12,437 nucleotides of DNA from Brevundimonas sp. UBA5936 (GCA_002430835.1 DJDA01000104.1:727-13163), one strand, 5' to 3'. Counted from the first letter of the stretch, positions 1 to 6,712 are shown. Translations and numbers: made by a program. Notes: generated by a model from the sequence alone, not told the origin.

Positions 1-221
1 TGGTGGTGACGGGCGACCCGTCGCAGGTCGACCTGCTGAACCCGCGAGATTCCGGTCTGGCCCACGCGCTGCGCATCCTGAAGGACGTGGAGGGCGTCGG
101 CGTCCAGCAGTTCAAGTCCGAGGACGTGGTGCGTCACGCCATGGTCGAGCGCATCGTGCGCGCTTATGACTCCGATGCGGCGCGCAGCCGCCCCTTCCCC
201 GACCTTGAGGACGACGCCTGA
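1..221 (+). CDS. phoH: PhoH family ATPase, C-terminal part (gene begins before the window)
   Basis: This is the last 73 or so codons of a PhoH-like protein, a cytoplasmic P-loop ATPase related to the N-terminal half of RecD-type helicases and often linked to RNA metabolism. The visible part starts with VTGDPSQVDL, the conserved TGD-x-x-Q-x-D motif of the PhoH core, and continues with an SGL-x-x-A helix and the usual acidic tail. The Walker A region lies upstream of the window. The reading frame runs from base 3, and bases 1-2 finish a preceding codon. Its TGA shares one base with the ATG of ybeY, so the two are almost certainly translationally coupled. The phoH-ybeY pairing is widespread in bacteria and supports both names. 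The exact biochemical role of PhoH is unsettled. Confidence 0.9.
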   Translation, partial: VVTGDPSQVDLLNPRDSGLAHALRILKDVEGVGVQQFKSEDVVRHAMVERIVRAYDSDAARSRPFPDLEDDA

Positions 222-691
222 TGATCGAGGTCGAGATCGACAGTAACGGCTGGACTGAGGCCCTGCCCGAGGCGGCGGCGGTCGCCGAGCGCGCCGCCGT
301 GGCCGCCCTTGGGACCATCGAGGGCGATGTGGTGGTGCTGCTGGCCGATGACGCGGCGGTGCAGGATCTGAACAAGCGGTTCCGCGACAAGGACCGGCCG
401 ACGAACGTCCTGTCCTTCCCCGCGGCGGAAAGCGCCTTTCCGCATCTGGGCGACGTGGTGCTGGGCTACGCCTATTGCGCGGCGGAGGCTGAAGCGCAGG
501 GCAAGAGCCTGTCGGATCACCTGAGCCATCTGGTCGTCCACGGCGTGCTGCACCTGCTGGGCCGCGATCACGAAGACGACGCCGAGGCCGAGGAGATGGA
601 GGCCGAGGAGCGCGAGATCCTGGACGAACTGGGCGTCTCCGATCCTTATGCGGCCGAGCATGGTGCGATCGAGCATGAGGGCGCCGCGTGA
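221..691 (+). CDS. ybeY: Endoribonuclease YbeY (16S rRNA 3'-end maturation and ribosome quality control)
   Basis: The 156-residue protein matches the usual YbeY length (about 155). The signature H-G-x-L-H-L-x-G-x-D-H is present as HGVLHLLGRDH at residues 107-117, giving the three zinc-ligand histidines H107, H111 and H117. The conserved RPTNVLSFP segment (59-67) and LGD-x-x-LG (77-82) precede it. YbeY is a metal-dependent single-strand RNase acting on rRNA in the cytoplasm. The ATG overlaps the phoH stop by one base and has a GAGG 10 nt upstream. The stop overlaps the GTG start of lnt by 4 bp, so all three read as one transcript. The C-terminal tail after residue 120 is rich in Glu and Asp. 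Nothing suggests degradation. Confidence 0.95.
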   Translation: MIEVEIDSNGWTEALPEAAAVAERAAVAALGTIEGDVVVLLADDAAVQDLNKRFRDKDRPTNVLSFPAAESAFPHLGDVVLGYAYCAAEAEAQGKSLSDHLSHLVVHGVLHLLGRDHEDDAEAEEMEAEEREILDELGVSDPYAAEHGAIEHEGAA

Positions 692-2280
692 TCGAGGCGC
701 TCGCCGCCCGGTTCGCGGGCCTGCTGAACCATCGCTGGGGCCGGATCGCTCTGGCGCTTCTGGCCGGGGCGGGCGCCGCCCTGGCGCATCCGCCGTTCGG
801 TTTTTTGCCGGGGCTGCTGGGCTATCCGCTGCTGCTGCTGCTGGCGGATCGTTCAGGCGGCATGAGGGGCGGCTTCTGGGTCGGCTGGCTGGCGGGCTTC
901 GCCTATTTCTTCATCGGCTGCTGGTGGGTGGCCGAGGCCTTCCTGGTCAATCCGGCCCAGGCGTGGATGGCGCCCTTTGCGGCCAGCCTGCTGCCGGCGG
1001 GCATGGGGCTGTTCTGGGGTCTGGCGACCATGGCCTATCGCCGGCTCAGTCCGGCAGGCGTGCGGCGCGTCCTGCTGTTCGCGGCCCTGTTCGCCCTGCT
1101 GGAATGGACGCGCGGCCATGTGCTGACCGGCTTTCCGTGGAACCCGGCGGGCGCGAGCTGGGCGGCCGGCTCGACCATGTCCCAGTTCGCCTCGATCGCT
1201 GGGGTCTATGGCCTGGGGCTGATCACGGTGGCGGCGGTCAGCGCCTTGGCGCCCCTGATCGACGCCGGGCCGCGTCGCCCGCGCCTGATCGCGGCGGGGC
1301 TGGGCGTGTCGACCCTGGCCGGCCTGTTCGTTTTCGGCGCCGTGCGCCTGTCATCGGCGCAGGTGGTGGAGACGCCGACCCTGGTGCGTCTGGTCCAGGC
1401 CGACATCGCTCAGGACTATAAGTGGAGCCCGGAGGCCTATCACGCCATCCTGGGCCGGTATCTGGAGTTGACCGCCCAGCCCGCCGCCGCCCTGCCTGAC
1501 GTGGTGATCTGGCCCGAGGGCGCCCTGCCGACCACGGCCAACGACCTGTTCGCCACCAACGACGCCTATGCGGTGGCTGATGCTCTGCAGACGGGGCAGA
1601 CCCTGTTGGCGGGCCTGAGCCGGGGCGAGTCGGATCCGAGCGCCGAGACCGGCGCTCGCTATTACAACAGCCTGTTCGCCCTGCACGACGAAGGCGGCGA
1701 GGCGGGGCTGCGCATCGGCCCCATCTACGACAAACACCGGCTGGTGCCGTTCGGCGAATACCTGCCGATGGGCGAGCTGATGAGCAAGATCGGCGTGCGC
1801 AGCCTGGTTCACGTCCCTGCCGATTTCACCGCCGGACCCACGCCCGCGCCGATCAGCCTGGTCAACGCCCCGCCGGTGCAGCCGCTGATCTGCTACGAGG
1901 CCCTCTATCCGGGCTTTACGCCGGCGGCGGGGGCGACGCGTCCGGCCTGGATCGTCAACGTCTCCAACGACGCCTGGTTCGGCAAGACGTCAGGTCCGCG
2001 CCAGCATCTGAACCTGGCGTCCTATCGCGCGCTGGAGACCGGCCTGCCGGTGGCGCGGGCCACGCCGACCGGCGTTTCGGCCATGATCGATCCGTGGGGC
2101 CGCATCGTTGAAGGCAAGCGGCTGGACCCCGGCCAGGCCGGGATCATCGACGTGCGTCTGCCGCAGGCGGCGGCGCCGACGCTCTACGGCCGGTGGGGCG
2201 ATATGGGGTTCGCCGTCTTGCTGATTATAATGCTGATCACGGGACGCCGCCGCGCCGGAAATGGGCGGCTGGAGCGTTAA
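688..2280 (+). CDS. lnt: Apolipoprotein N-acyltransferase Lnt
   Basis: This is an inner-membrane enzyme that N-acylates the amino-terminal cysteine of apolipoproteins, the last step of lipoprotein maturation after Lgt and LspA. The 530-residue length is normal. About six hydrophobic segments cover residues 19-222 (for example 62-86, 95-120 and 166-191), a soluble nitrilase-fold domain follows, and a C-terminal membrane segment lies near 508-525. The Glu-Lys-Cys triad is visible: E277 in WPEGALP, K349 in YDKHRLVPFGEYLP and C402 in LICYEALYP. The GTG start at 688 overlaps ybeY (GTGA) and has GAGG 7 nt upstream, so coupling with ybeY is likely. A corC gene, common between ybeY and lnt in related bacteria, is missing. 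The enzyme itself looks intact. Confidence 0.95.
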   Translation: MIEALAARFAGLLNHRWGRIALALLAGAGAALAHPPFGFLPGLLGYPLLLLLADRSGGMRGGFWVGWLAGFAYFFIGCWWVAEAFLVNPAQAWMAPFAASLLPAGMGLFWGLATMAYRRLSPAGVRRVLLFAALFALLEWTRGHVLTGFPWNPAGASWAAGSTMSQFASIAGVYGLGLITVAAVSALAPLIDAGPRRPRLIAAGLGVSTLAGLFVFGAVRLSSAQVVETPTLVRLVQADIAQDYKWSPEAYHAILGRYLELTAQPAAALPDVVIWPEGALPTTANDLFATNDAYAVADALQTGQTLLAGLSRGESDPSAETGARYYNSLFALHDEGGEAGLRIGPIYDKHRLVPFGEYLPMGELMSKIGVRSLVHVPADFTAGPTPAPISLVNAPPVQPLICYEALYPGFTPAAGATRPAWIVNVSNDAWFGKTSGPRQHLNLASYRALETGLPVARATPTGVSAMIDPWGRIVEGKRLDPGQAGIIDVRLPQAAAPTLYGRWGDMGFAVLLIIMLITGRRRAGNGRLER

Positions 2281-2290
2281 CCCTATCGAG

Positions 2291-2305
2291 AGGGGCGGCG
2301 CCCCT
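2291..2305. repeat. Short perfect GC dyad just after lnt
   Basis: The sequence AGGGGCG-G-CGCCCCT begins 10 nt after the lnt stop codon. As RNA it could form a 6-bp stem with a 3-nt loop, but no T-tract follows, so it is not a convincing intrinsic terminator. It could be an mRNA 3' structure within a lnt-xre transcript, or an operator for the downstream XRE protein. The sequence alone does not decide between these. Confidence 0.35.
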
Positions 2306-2378
2306 GTGACGCGAAAACGCATGACAGAAGCCGAGGGCGGCGGCATGTCGAAAAGAAAAACAGGGAAGAGGGCAGGAC

Positions 2379-2798
2379 ATGGTCAGGGGTTCCGGGACTG
2401 ATGGTCCCCATCTGGTGGATCGGCATGTGGGGCGGCGCGTCTGCGAGAAGCGCATCGCCCTGGGCTACAATCAGACCGATCTGGGCCAGGCGCTGGGGGT
2501 CACCTTCCAGCAGGTGCAGAAATACGAAAAGGGCGCCAATCGGATCTCGGCGTCCAAGCTGTGGGACATCGCCCGCTTCTTTCGCGTGGACATCGGCTAC
2601 TTCTTCGATGGGCTGACCGGCGCGGCCCAGCCGGGTATGGCCGAGGGCGAGGCCGAGCCCTTCGTGCATGACTTTCCCGCCACCCGTCAGACCATCGAGA
2701 TCGGCCGCCTGGCGCCGCGCCTGTCGTCGCGTCAACAGAAGCTGGTGGTCGATCTGATGCGAGAACTGGTCGAAGACGGCGCCGACAACGACGGCTGA
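2379..2798 (+). CDS. XRE-family (Cro/CI-type HTH) transcriptional regulator
   Basis: This is a 139-residue DNA-binding protein. A Cro/CI-type helix-turn-helix covers about residues 17-77, with NQTDLGQALGV as the first helices and the recognition stretch TFQQVQKYEKGANRISASKL. That stretch is typical of a large alphaproteobacterial XRE group with the 'FQQ-x-QKYE-x-G-x-NR' motif. The domain ends in the usual FF-x-G segment (75-78). The tail (residues 100-135) is predicted helical and may mediate dimerisation. The ATG at 2379 has AAGAGGG 6 nt upstream. The nearby ATG at 2345 is in another frame that stops quickly. The 98-bp gap to lnt could carry its own promoter, but none is clear. In many alphaproteobacteria such a gene sits between lnt and metK; here metK is not next. 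The target regulon is unknown. Confidence 0.85.
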   Translation: MVRGSGTDGPHLVDRHVGRRVCEKRIALGYNQTDLGQALGVTFQQVQKYEKGANRISASKLWDIARFFRVDIGYFFDGLTGAAQPGMAEGEAEPFVHDFPATRQTIEIGRLAPRLSSRQQKLVVDLMRELVEDGADNDG

Positions 2799-2823
2799 GG
2801 GCGTCGCGAGCCGGCGGGCAAAG

Positions 2824-2852
2824 AAAAAGGCGCGGAGCGATCCGCGCCTTTT
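2824..2852. terminator. Bidirectional intrinsic terminator between the XRE gene and ahpD
   Basis: Perfect 8-bp arms GGCGCGGA (2829-2836) and TCCGCGCC (2841-2848) enclose a GCGA loop. Five A's (2824-2828) lie on one side and four T's (2849-2852) on the other. In the + direction it ends the XRE transcript 25 nt after its stop. In the - direction it ends ahpD. The loop read on the + strand, GCGA, fits the GNRA tetraloop pattern. Confidence 0.9.
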
Positions 2853-2875
2853 CCTGTTTAGGAGCCTGCTGGGGG

Positions 2876-3409
2876 TCAGGCGGTCAGCGCCGTCTCCGAG
2901 GCGATGATGCGGCTGGCGGCGTGGACCACGGCGCCGATGCGCAGGGCGGCCTGGATCTGGACGTTCGGCACGGCGTGCTTGCGCAGTTCGCCCTCGTGGG
3001 CGTCCAGGCAGGCGCCGCAGCCGTTGATGGCCGAGACGGCGGTGGACCACAGTTCGAAGTCCAGCTTGTCGACGCCCGGATTGGCGATGATGTTCATCCG
3101 CAGCTTGGCCGGCAGCGTCGTGTACTCCTGGTTCTTCATCAGGTGCAGCGAGCGATAGTAGATGTTGTTCATGCCCATGATGGCGGCGGCAGCCTTGGCG
3201 GCGTTCATCGCTTCGGGCGACAGGACGGTCGCGGCCTGGGCCTCGATCAGCTTGACCACGGGGCCGACGCCGATGGCGTGCGCCGAGGCCAGGAAGCTGC
3301 CCCACTTCTGCTGGTCGTTCAGCACGGTCTCATTGGCCAGCGAGGACAGGTTCAGCGAGATGTCCTTGCCATAGGCCGGGATCAGGTCGCGCAGGGCGTC
3401 GATGGACAT
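2876..3409 (-). CDS. ahpD: Alkyl hydroperoxidase AhpD (AhpC-reducing thiol protein)
   Basis: AhpD is a cytoplasmic CMD-fold protein. In Mycobacterium tuberculosis it reduces AhpC using electrons from lipoylated dihydrolipoyl acyltransferase and Lpd, and has weak peroxidase activity of its own. The 177-residue length is that of true AhpD. The active-site motif INGCGACLDAHE provides C131, C134 and H138, with E119 upstream. These are one residue offset from M. tuberculosis E118, C130, C133 and H137. The ATG has AAAGGAAC about 6 nt upstream on the - strand. It lies 237 bp downstream of ahpC on the same strand. Because a terminator-like hairpin lies between them, ahpD may depend on read-through or on its own unrecognised promoter. 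It ends at the bidirectional terminator shared with the XRE gene. Confidence 0.93.
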   Translation of the reverse strand: MSIDALRDLIPAYGKDISLNLSSLANETVLNDQQKWGSFLASAHAIGVGPVVKLIEAQAATVLSPEAMNAAKAAAAIMGMNNIYYRSLHLMKNQEYTTLPAKLRMNIIANPGVDKLDFELWSTAVSAINGCGACLDAHEGELRKHAVPNVQIQAALRIGAVVHAASRIIASETALTA

Positions 3410-3460
3410 TTTCGTGTTCCTTTCAGGAAGCGGCTATCGTTCGCGACGCGGTCGCTCACT

Positions 3461-3526
3461 GCTTGAGCCGCACGGCTTGGATGGGCGCTCAAGCCGCGAG
3501 GCTCCGCGAGCCGAGCATAGCGCCCA
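3461..3526. repeat. Overlapping inverted repeats upstream of ahpD
   Basis: Two interlocking inverted repeats occur. GCTTGAGC (3461-3468) pairs with GCTCAAGC (3487-3494), and TGGGCGCT (3482-3489) pairs with AGCGCCCA (3519-3526). They share bases 3487-3489, so the two stems cannot fully coexist in RNA. They lie 50-120 bp upstream of the ahpD start on the - strand and could be leader structure or protein-binding sites. No clear promoter hexamers were found here. Confidence 0.4.
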
Positions 3527-3545
3527 AGATAACGAAGCAGGCATG

Positions 3546-3570
3546 AAAAAGGCGGCGACAGTCGCCCGCC
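3546..3570 (-). terminator. Intrinsic terminator downstream of ahpC
   Basis: On the - strand an 8-bp GC-rich stem with one bulged base (arms 3551-3558 and 3562-3570, 3-nt loop) is followed directly by five U's from A's at 3546-3550. It lies about 77 nt after the ahpC stop codon and 137 nt before ahpD. Placement between two cooperating genes suggests partial termination, giving more ahpC than ahpD transcript; that part is inference. Confidence 0.7.
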
Positions 3571-3574
3571 GCCG

Positions 3575-3619
3575 CCTCTTTCGAGGGGCGGCCCGGACCC
3601 TACTCACGCGGTCCGGGCC
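3575..3619 (-). repeat. Two further RNA hairpins in the ahpC 3' region
   Basis: Between the ahpC stop and its terminator, the - strand can form two more stems. One has perfect 10-bp arms GGCCCGGACC (3590-3599) and GGTCCGGGCC (3610-3619) with a 10-nt loop. The other is a small CCTC-GAAA-GAGG stem with a GNRA-type loop (3575-3586). Neither has its own U-tract. They may protect the ahpC mRNA 3' end. Confidence 0.55.
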
Positions 3620-3646
3620 TGGCCGTTTCGACCTCTGGGCCAGTAC

Positions 3647-4201
3647 TTACGCGGCCAGAGTGTCGCCGCCGACCGGGCGGTTGCAGGCGCACAGCTCGTC
3701 GGTCTGAAGAGCATCGACGACGCGCAGGGTGTCTTCCGGCGAACGGCCGACGTTCAGGTTGGTGACGTAGACGTGCTGAATGACGTTGTGCGGGTCGACG
3801 ACGAAGGTCGCGCGCAGGGCCACGCCTTCTTCTTCGTCCAGCACGCCCAGGGCGCGGGCCAGCTTGCCGCCGTTGTCGGCGAACTGCCAGATCGGCAGCT
3901 TGTTCAGGTCGGCGTGATCACGGCGCCAGGCCAGCTTGGTGAACTCATTGTCGGTCGAACCGCCCAGAACCACGGTGTCGCGGTCGGCGAAGTCCTTGCC
4001 CAGCTTGGCGAAGGCGGCGATTTCGGTCGGGCAGACGAAGGTGAAGTCCTTCGGGTAGAAGAAGATGACCTTCCACTTGCCCTCGAAGCTGTCCTGCGTG
4101 ACGGCTTCAAACGCCGAGACGCCGTTCTCTTCGTGAGCGTTGAAGCCCGGCTTCACACCGATGATCTTGAATTCAGGCAGTTTTTTACCGACGCCGAGCA
4201 T
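3647..4201 (-). CDS. ahpC: Peroxiredoxin AhpC (alkyl hydroperoxide reductase subunit C)
   Basis: This typical 2-Cys peroxiredoxin reduces H2O2, organic peroxides and peroxynitrite in the cytoplasm. The 184-residue protein carries the peroxidatic site KDFTFVCPTE with C57. Near the C terminus, DELCACNRP provides C171 and C173. This Cys-x-Cys end resembles the AhpD-dependent mycobacterial AhpC rather than the AhpF-dependent enterobacterial form, and no ahpF is seen here. The downstream ahpD is therefore the likely partner. The ATG has GGAGAA about 5 nt upstream on the - strand. It is transcribed divergently from katG across a shared 282-bp control region with an OxyR-like site, so peroxide induction is expected. 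It is followed by a terminator. Confidence 0.95.
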   Translation of the reverse strand: MLGVGKKLPEFKIIGVKPGFNAHEENGVSAFEAVTQDSFEGKWKVIFFYPKDFTFVCPTEIAAFAKLGKDFADRDTVVLGGSTDNEFTKLAWRRDHADLNKLPIWQFADNGGKLARALGVLDEEEGVALRATFVVDPHNVIQHVYVTNLNVGRSPEDTLRVVDALQTDELCACNRPVGGDTLAA

Positions 4202-4217
4202 CGCGCTTCTCCATCCG

Positions 4218-4223
4218 ATGATA
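4218..4223 (-). promoter_or_regulatory. Candidate -10 element for ahpC
   Basis: Read on the - strand this is TATCAT, five of six matches to TATAAT, 16 nt before the ahpC ATG. No good -35 lies 16-18 nt upstream, as expected if an activator is needed. The implied leader is very short (about 10 nt) yet still contains the GGAGAA ribosome site. The OxyR-like dyad would be about 117 bp from this start, which is far for direct activation, so a second upstream promoter is possible. Confidence 0.35.
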
Positions 4224-4234
4224 AAAGATTTCGG

Positions 4235-4258
4235 CGGCGTCGATTGGGGAGGACGCCG
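4235..4258. repeat. Inverted repeat in the ahpC upstream region
   Basis: CGGCGTC (4235-4241) and GACGCCG (4252-4258) form perfect 7-bp arms around a 10-nt spacer, just upstream of the candidate ahpC -10. It may be a binding site; it lacks a T-tract. Confidence 0.35.
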
Positions 4259-4293
4259 TCGATGGACAGGGGATCGGCTTTTCCCGGCTTGAA

Positions 4294-4312
4294 GTCAAAT
4301 CGATGATTTGAC
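4294..4312. promoter_or_regulatory. Perfect dyad GTCAAATC-N3-GATTTGAC, probable operator
   Basis: The 19-bp sequence has perfect 8-bp arms around a GAT spacer, in the middle of the ahpC/katG divergent region and 7 bp from the OxyR-like dyad. The A/T-rich arms stand out in this GC-rich DNA, and the small spacer makes it a better protein-binding site than an RNA hairpin. It does not fit the ATAG-N7-CTAT pattern, so it may bind a different regulator or be a weak second OxyR contact. The protein that binds it is unknown. Confidence 0.55.
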
Positions 4313-4319
4313 GCATGAC

Positions 4320-4336
4320 GATAGATTTAATCTATC
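4320..4336. promoter_or_regulatory. Candidate OxyR-binding site in the ahpC/katG control region
   Basis: GATAGATT-T-AATCTATC is a perfect dyad with 8-bp arms and one central base. It contains ATAG-N7-CTAT (4321-4335), the half-site pattern established for E. coli OxyR, and the LysR-family T-N11-A frame. An oxyR gene lies just beyond katG. The dyad centre is about 72 bp before the inferred katG start site, close to the position LysR-type activators use. A second CTAT/ATAG pair at N7 spacing on either side is not present, so it matches only half of the full four-element E. coli site. Confidence 0.65.
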
Positions 4337-4355
4337 AAACTGGGCGTGCTTGATA
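4333..4355. promoter_or_regulatory. Second dyad TATCAA-N11-TTGATA overlapping the OxyR-like site
   Basis: The inverted repeat TATCAA (4333-4338) and TTGATA (4350-4355) shares its left arm with the end of the OxyR-like dyad. It extends the palindromic region toward the katG promoter and could be the promoter-proximal contact of an OxyR tetramer. Sequence match is weaker than for the neighbouring site. Confidence 0.4.
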
Positions 4356-4365
4356 AGCGAGGCCT

Positions 4366-4393
4366 GCGAAGCGAATTCAGGCTTCGCTATAAG
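4366..4393 (+). promoter_or_regulatory. Candidate katG promoter with an overlapping inverted repeat
   Basis: TATAAG at 4388-4393 is a good -10 hexamer, and the matching -35 position (4365-4370) is poor, as in activator-dependent promoters. The implied start near 4400 gives an 80-odd-nt leader for katG. GCGAAGC (4366-4372) and GCTTCGC (4381-4387) form a 7-bp inverted repeat in the spacer between the two elements. This could be a further operator. Confidence 0.45.
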
Positions 4394-4483
4394 TTTCTTC
4401 TGTGGTCGCGAACAAGTTAATCGATTTTCCTTTCCGCCTGAGGGGTCATAGCCTCGAGGCTTCGAACCTGAGGAGGAACGATC

Positions 4484-6712
4484 ATGGACGGCAACACCGA
4501 CGGGGCCCCCAAGGGCCGCCCGATGAAGAAAGACGCGGTGCGTTCGCTGCTGGGACGCACCAATCGCGACTGGTGGCCCAATCAGATGTCGCTCGACATC
4601 CTGCATCAGCAGGGGATCAACGGCGATCCGATGGGCGACGACTTCAACTACGCCGAGGGGTTTAAGTCGCTGGATCTGGCGGCGGTCAAGCGCGACCTGA
4701 CCGCCCTGATGACCGACAGCCAGCCCTGGTGGCCGGCGGACTACGGCCATTACGGCCCCTTCTTCATCCGCATGGCCTGGCACTCGGCCGGCACCTATCG
4801 CACCGGCGACGGGCGTGGCGGCGCGGGCGCCGGCCAGCAGCGGTTCGCGCCGCTGAACTCCTGGCCGGACAACGGCAACCTGGACAAGGCGCGCCGCCTG
4901 CTGTGGCCGATCAAGCAGAAGTACGGCGCCAAGCTGTCGTGGGCCGATCTGATGATCCTGGCCGGCAATGTCGCCATTGAATCGATGGGCGGGCCGGTGT
5001 TCGGCTTCGGCGGCGGCCGCGCCGACGTCTGGGAGCCCGAGAAGGACGTCTATTGGGGCACGGAAGAGCAGTGGGTCGGCGAAGAGGGCAATGAAACCCG
5101 CATCCAGCCCGACAAGGGCATGGCGCTGGAAGAACCGCTGGCCGCCATCCAGATGGGCCTCATCTACGTAAACCCCGAAGGCCCCGGCGGCGTGCCCGAA
5201 GCCCTGGCTTCGGCCCGCGACATCCGCGAGACCTTCGCCCGCATGGGCATGAACGACGAGGAGACGGCTGCCCTGACCGCCGGGGGTCACACCTTCGGCA
5301 AGGCGCACGGCGCCGGCGACGCCAGCAAGGTCGGCGCCAGTCCCGAGGGCGCGGACATCGCCCAGCAGGGCCTGGGCTGGATCTCGGGCCATGAAAGCGG
5401 CGTGGGCGACCACACCATCACCTCGGGCATCGAGGGAGCCTGGACGCCGACACCGACGACCTGGGACATGACCTTCTTCGACATGCTGCTGGACCACGAC
5501 TATGAGCTGGTCCGCAGCCCGGCGGGGGCCAAGCAGTGGCAGCCGATCGGCAATCCGCCCGAGACCCTGGCCCCGGCCGCCCATACGCCGGGCAAGCGCG
5601 TGCCGACGATGATGACGACCGCCGACATGGCGTTCAAGATCGACCCCGAGTACCGCAAGATCATGGAGCGGTTCCGCGCCGACCCGGCCTATTTCGGCGA
5701 TACGTTCGCGCGGGCCTGGTTCAAGCTGTGCCACCGCGACATGGGGCCGAAGGCCCGCTACCTAGGCGCCGACGTCCCAGCCGAAGACCTGATCTGGCAG
5801 GATCCGATCCCGGCGCAGCAAGGACCGGTGATCGACGCCGCCGACATCAAGGCGCTGAAGGCCAAGATCGCCGCCTCGGGTCTGACGGTGGCGGAGCTGG
5901 TGCAGACGGCCTGGGCCTCGGCCTCGACCCATCGCGGTTCGGACCATCGCGGCGGCGCCAACGGCGGCCGCATCCGCCTGGCTCCGCAGAAGGATTGGGA
6001 TGTCAATCAGCCGGAACAACTGGCCCGCGTGCTGAAGGCCTATGAGGCGATCAAGGCCGAGTTCGACGGCCAGACGTCCGGCGGCAAGACGGTGTCGATC
6101 GCCGATCTGATCGTCCTGGGCGGCGGCGTCGGTGTCGAGACGGCGGCCCGCGCCGGCGGTCATGCGACGGAGGTTCCCTTCGTCCCCGGCCGCACCGACG
6201 CCTCGCAGGAGGAGACCGACGTCGAAGGCTTCGCGGTGCTGGAGCCGCGCGCCGACGGTTTCCGCAACTATCTGCAGGTGCGGTTCAACGTGCCGACCGA
6301 GGAACTGATGGTCGACCGCGCCCAGCTGCTGGGGCTCAGCGCCCCGCAGATGGCGGTGCTGGTCGGCGGTCTGCGGGTCATGGGCGCCAATCACGGCGGC
6401 TCGACCCACGGCGTGCTGACCAATCGTCCGGGCGTCCTGTCCAACGACTTCTTCGTCAATCTGCTGGACATGGGCACGGCCTGGAAACAGGTGGACGACA
6501 GCGCCGACGAGGTCTTCACCGGCAATGACCGCGCCAGCGGCGAAGAGTTGTGGACGGCGACGCGCACCGACCTGGTGTTCGGCTCCAACGCCCAGCTGCG
6601 CGCCCTGTCTGAGGTCTATGCCTCGGCCGATGCGGGCGAGAAGTTCGTCCGCGACTTCGTGTCGGCCTGGGTCCAGGTGATGAACGCCGACCGCTACGAC
6701 CTGGCCGCCTAA
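4484..6712 (+). CDS. katG: Bifunctional catalase-peroxidase KatG
   Basis: This haem enzyme destroys H2O2 by catalase and peroxidase activity. The 742-residue length is typical of the two-domain class I family (residues about 1-430 and a haem-less repeat after). The distal site is F-I-R-M-A-W-H with R96, W99 and H100. The proximal haem ligand is H269 in AGGHTFGKAHG. The residues of the Met-Tyr-Trp covalent adduct needed for catalase activity are all present: W99, Y228 (in IYVNPEG) and M254. No signal peptide is visible, so it is cytoplasmic. The ATG has an AGGAGG at 4471-4476 with 7-nt spacing, an unusually strong site that suggests high translation. It is divergent from ahpC and 71 bp upstream of oxyR, so OxyR control is very likely. 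Confidence 0.97.
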   Translation: MDGNTDGAPKGRPMKKDAVRSLLGRTNRDWWPNQMSLDILHQQGINGDPMGDDFNYAEGFKSLDLAAVKRDLTALMTDSQPWWPADYGHYGPFFIRMAWHSAGTYRTGDGRGGAGAGQQRFAPLNSWPDNGNLDKARRLLWPIKQKYGAKLSWADLMILAGNVAIESMGGPVFGFGGGRADVWEPEKDVYWGTEEQWVGEEGNETRIQPDKGMALEEPLAAIQMGLIYVNPEGPGGVPEALASARDIRETFARMGMNDEETAALTAGGHTFGKAHGAGDASKVGASPEGADIAQQGLGWISGHESGVGDHTITSGIEGAWTPTPTTWDMTFFDMLLDHDYELVRSPAGAKQWQPIGNPPETLAPAAHTPGKRVPTMMTTADMAFKIDPEYRKIMERFRADPAYFGDTFARAWFKLCHRDMGPKARYLGADVPAEDLIWQDPIPAQQGPVIDAADIKALKAKIAASGLTVAELVQTAWASASTHRGSDHRGGANGGRIRLAPQKDWDVNQPEQLARVLKAYEAIKAEFDGQTSGGKTVSIADLIVLGGGVGVETAARAGGHATEVPFVPGRTDASQEETDVEGFAVLEPRADGFRNYLQVRFNVPTEELMVDRAQLLGLSAPQMAVLVGGLRVMGANHGGSTHGVLTNRPGVLSNDFFVNLLDMGTAWKQVDDSADEVFTGNDRASGEELWTATRTDLVFGSNAQLRALSEVYASADAGEKFVRDFVSAWVQVMNADRYDLAA

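Noticed and set aside
648..1421. A 257-codon + strand frame within lnt
   Set aside because: It is an out-of-frame shadow of lnt, very rich in Arg and Gly, with no motif.
2283..3305. A 340-codon open frame on the - strand across the XRE gene and part of ahpD
   Set aside because: It overlaps two recognisable genes and a strong terminator and has no domain. It is an open frame by GC bias.
4295..5734. A 479-codon open frame on the - strand opposite katG
   Set aside because: It has biased, low-complexity composition, no motif, and overlaps both the katG coding region and its control region. katG is certain from its active-site residues.
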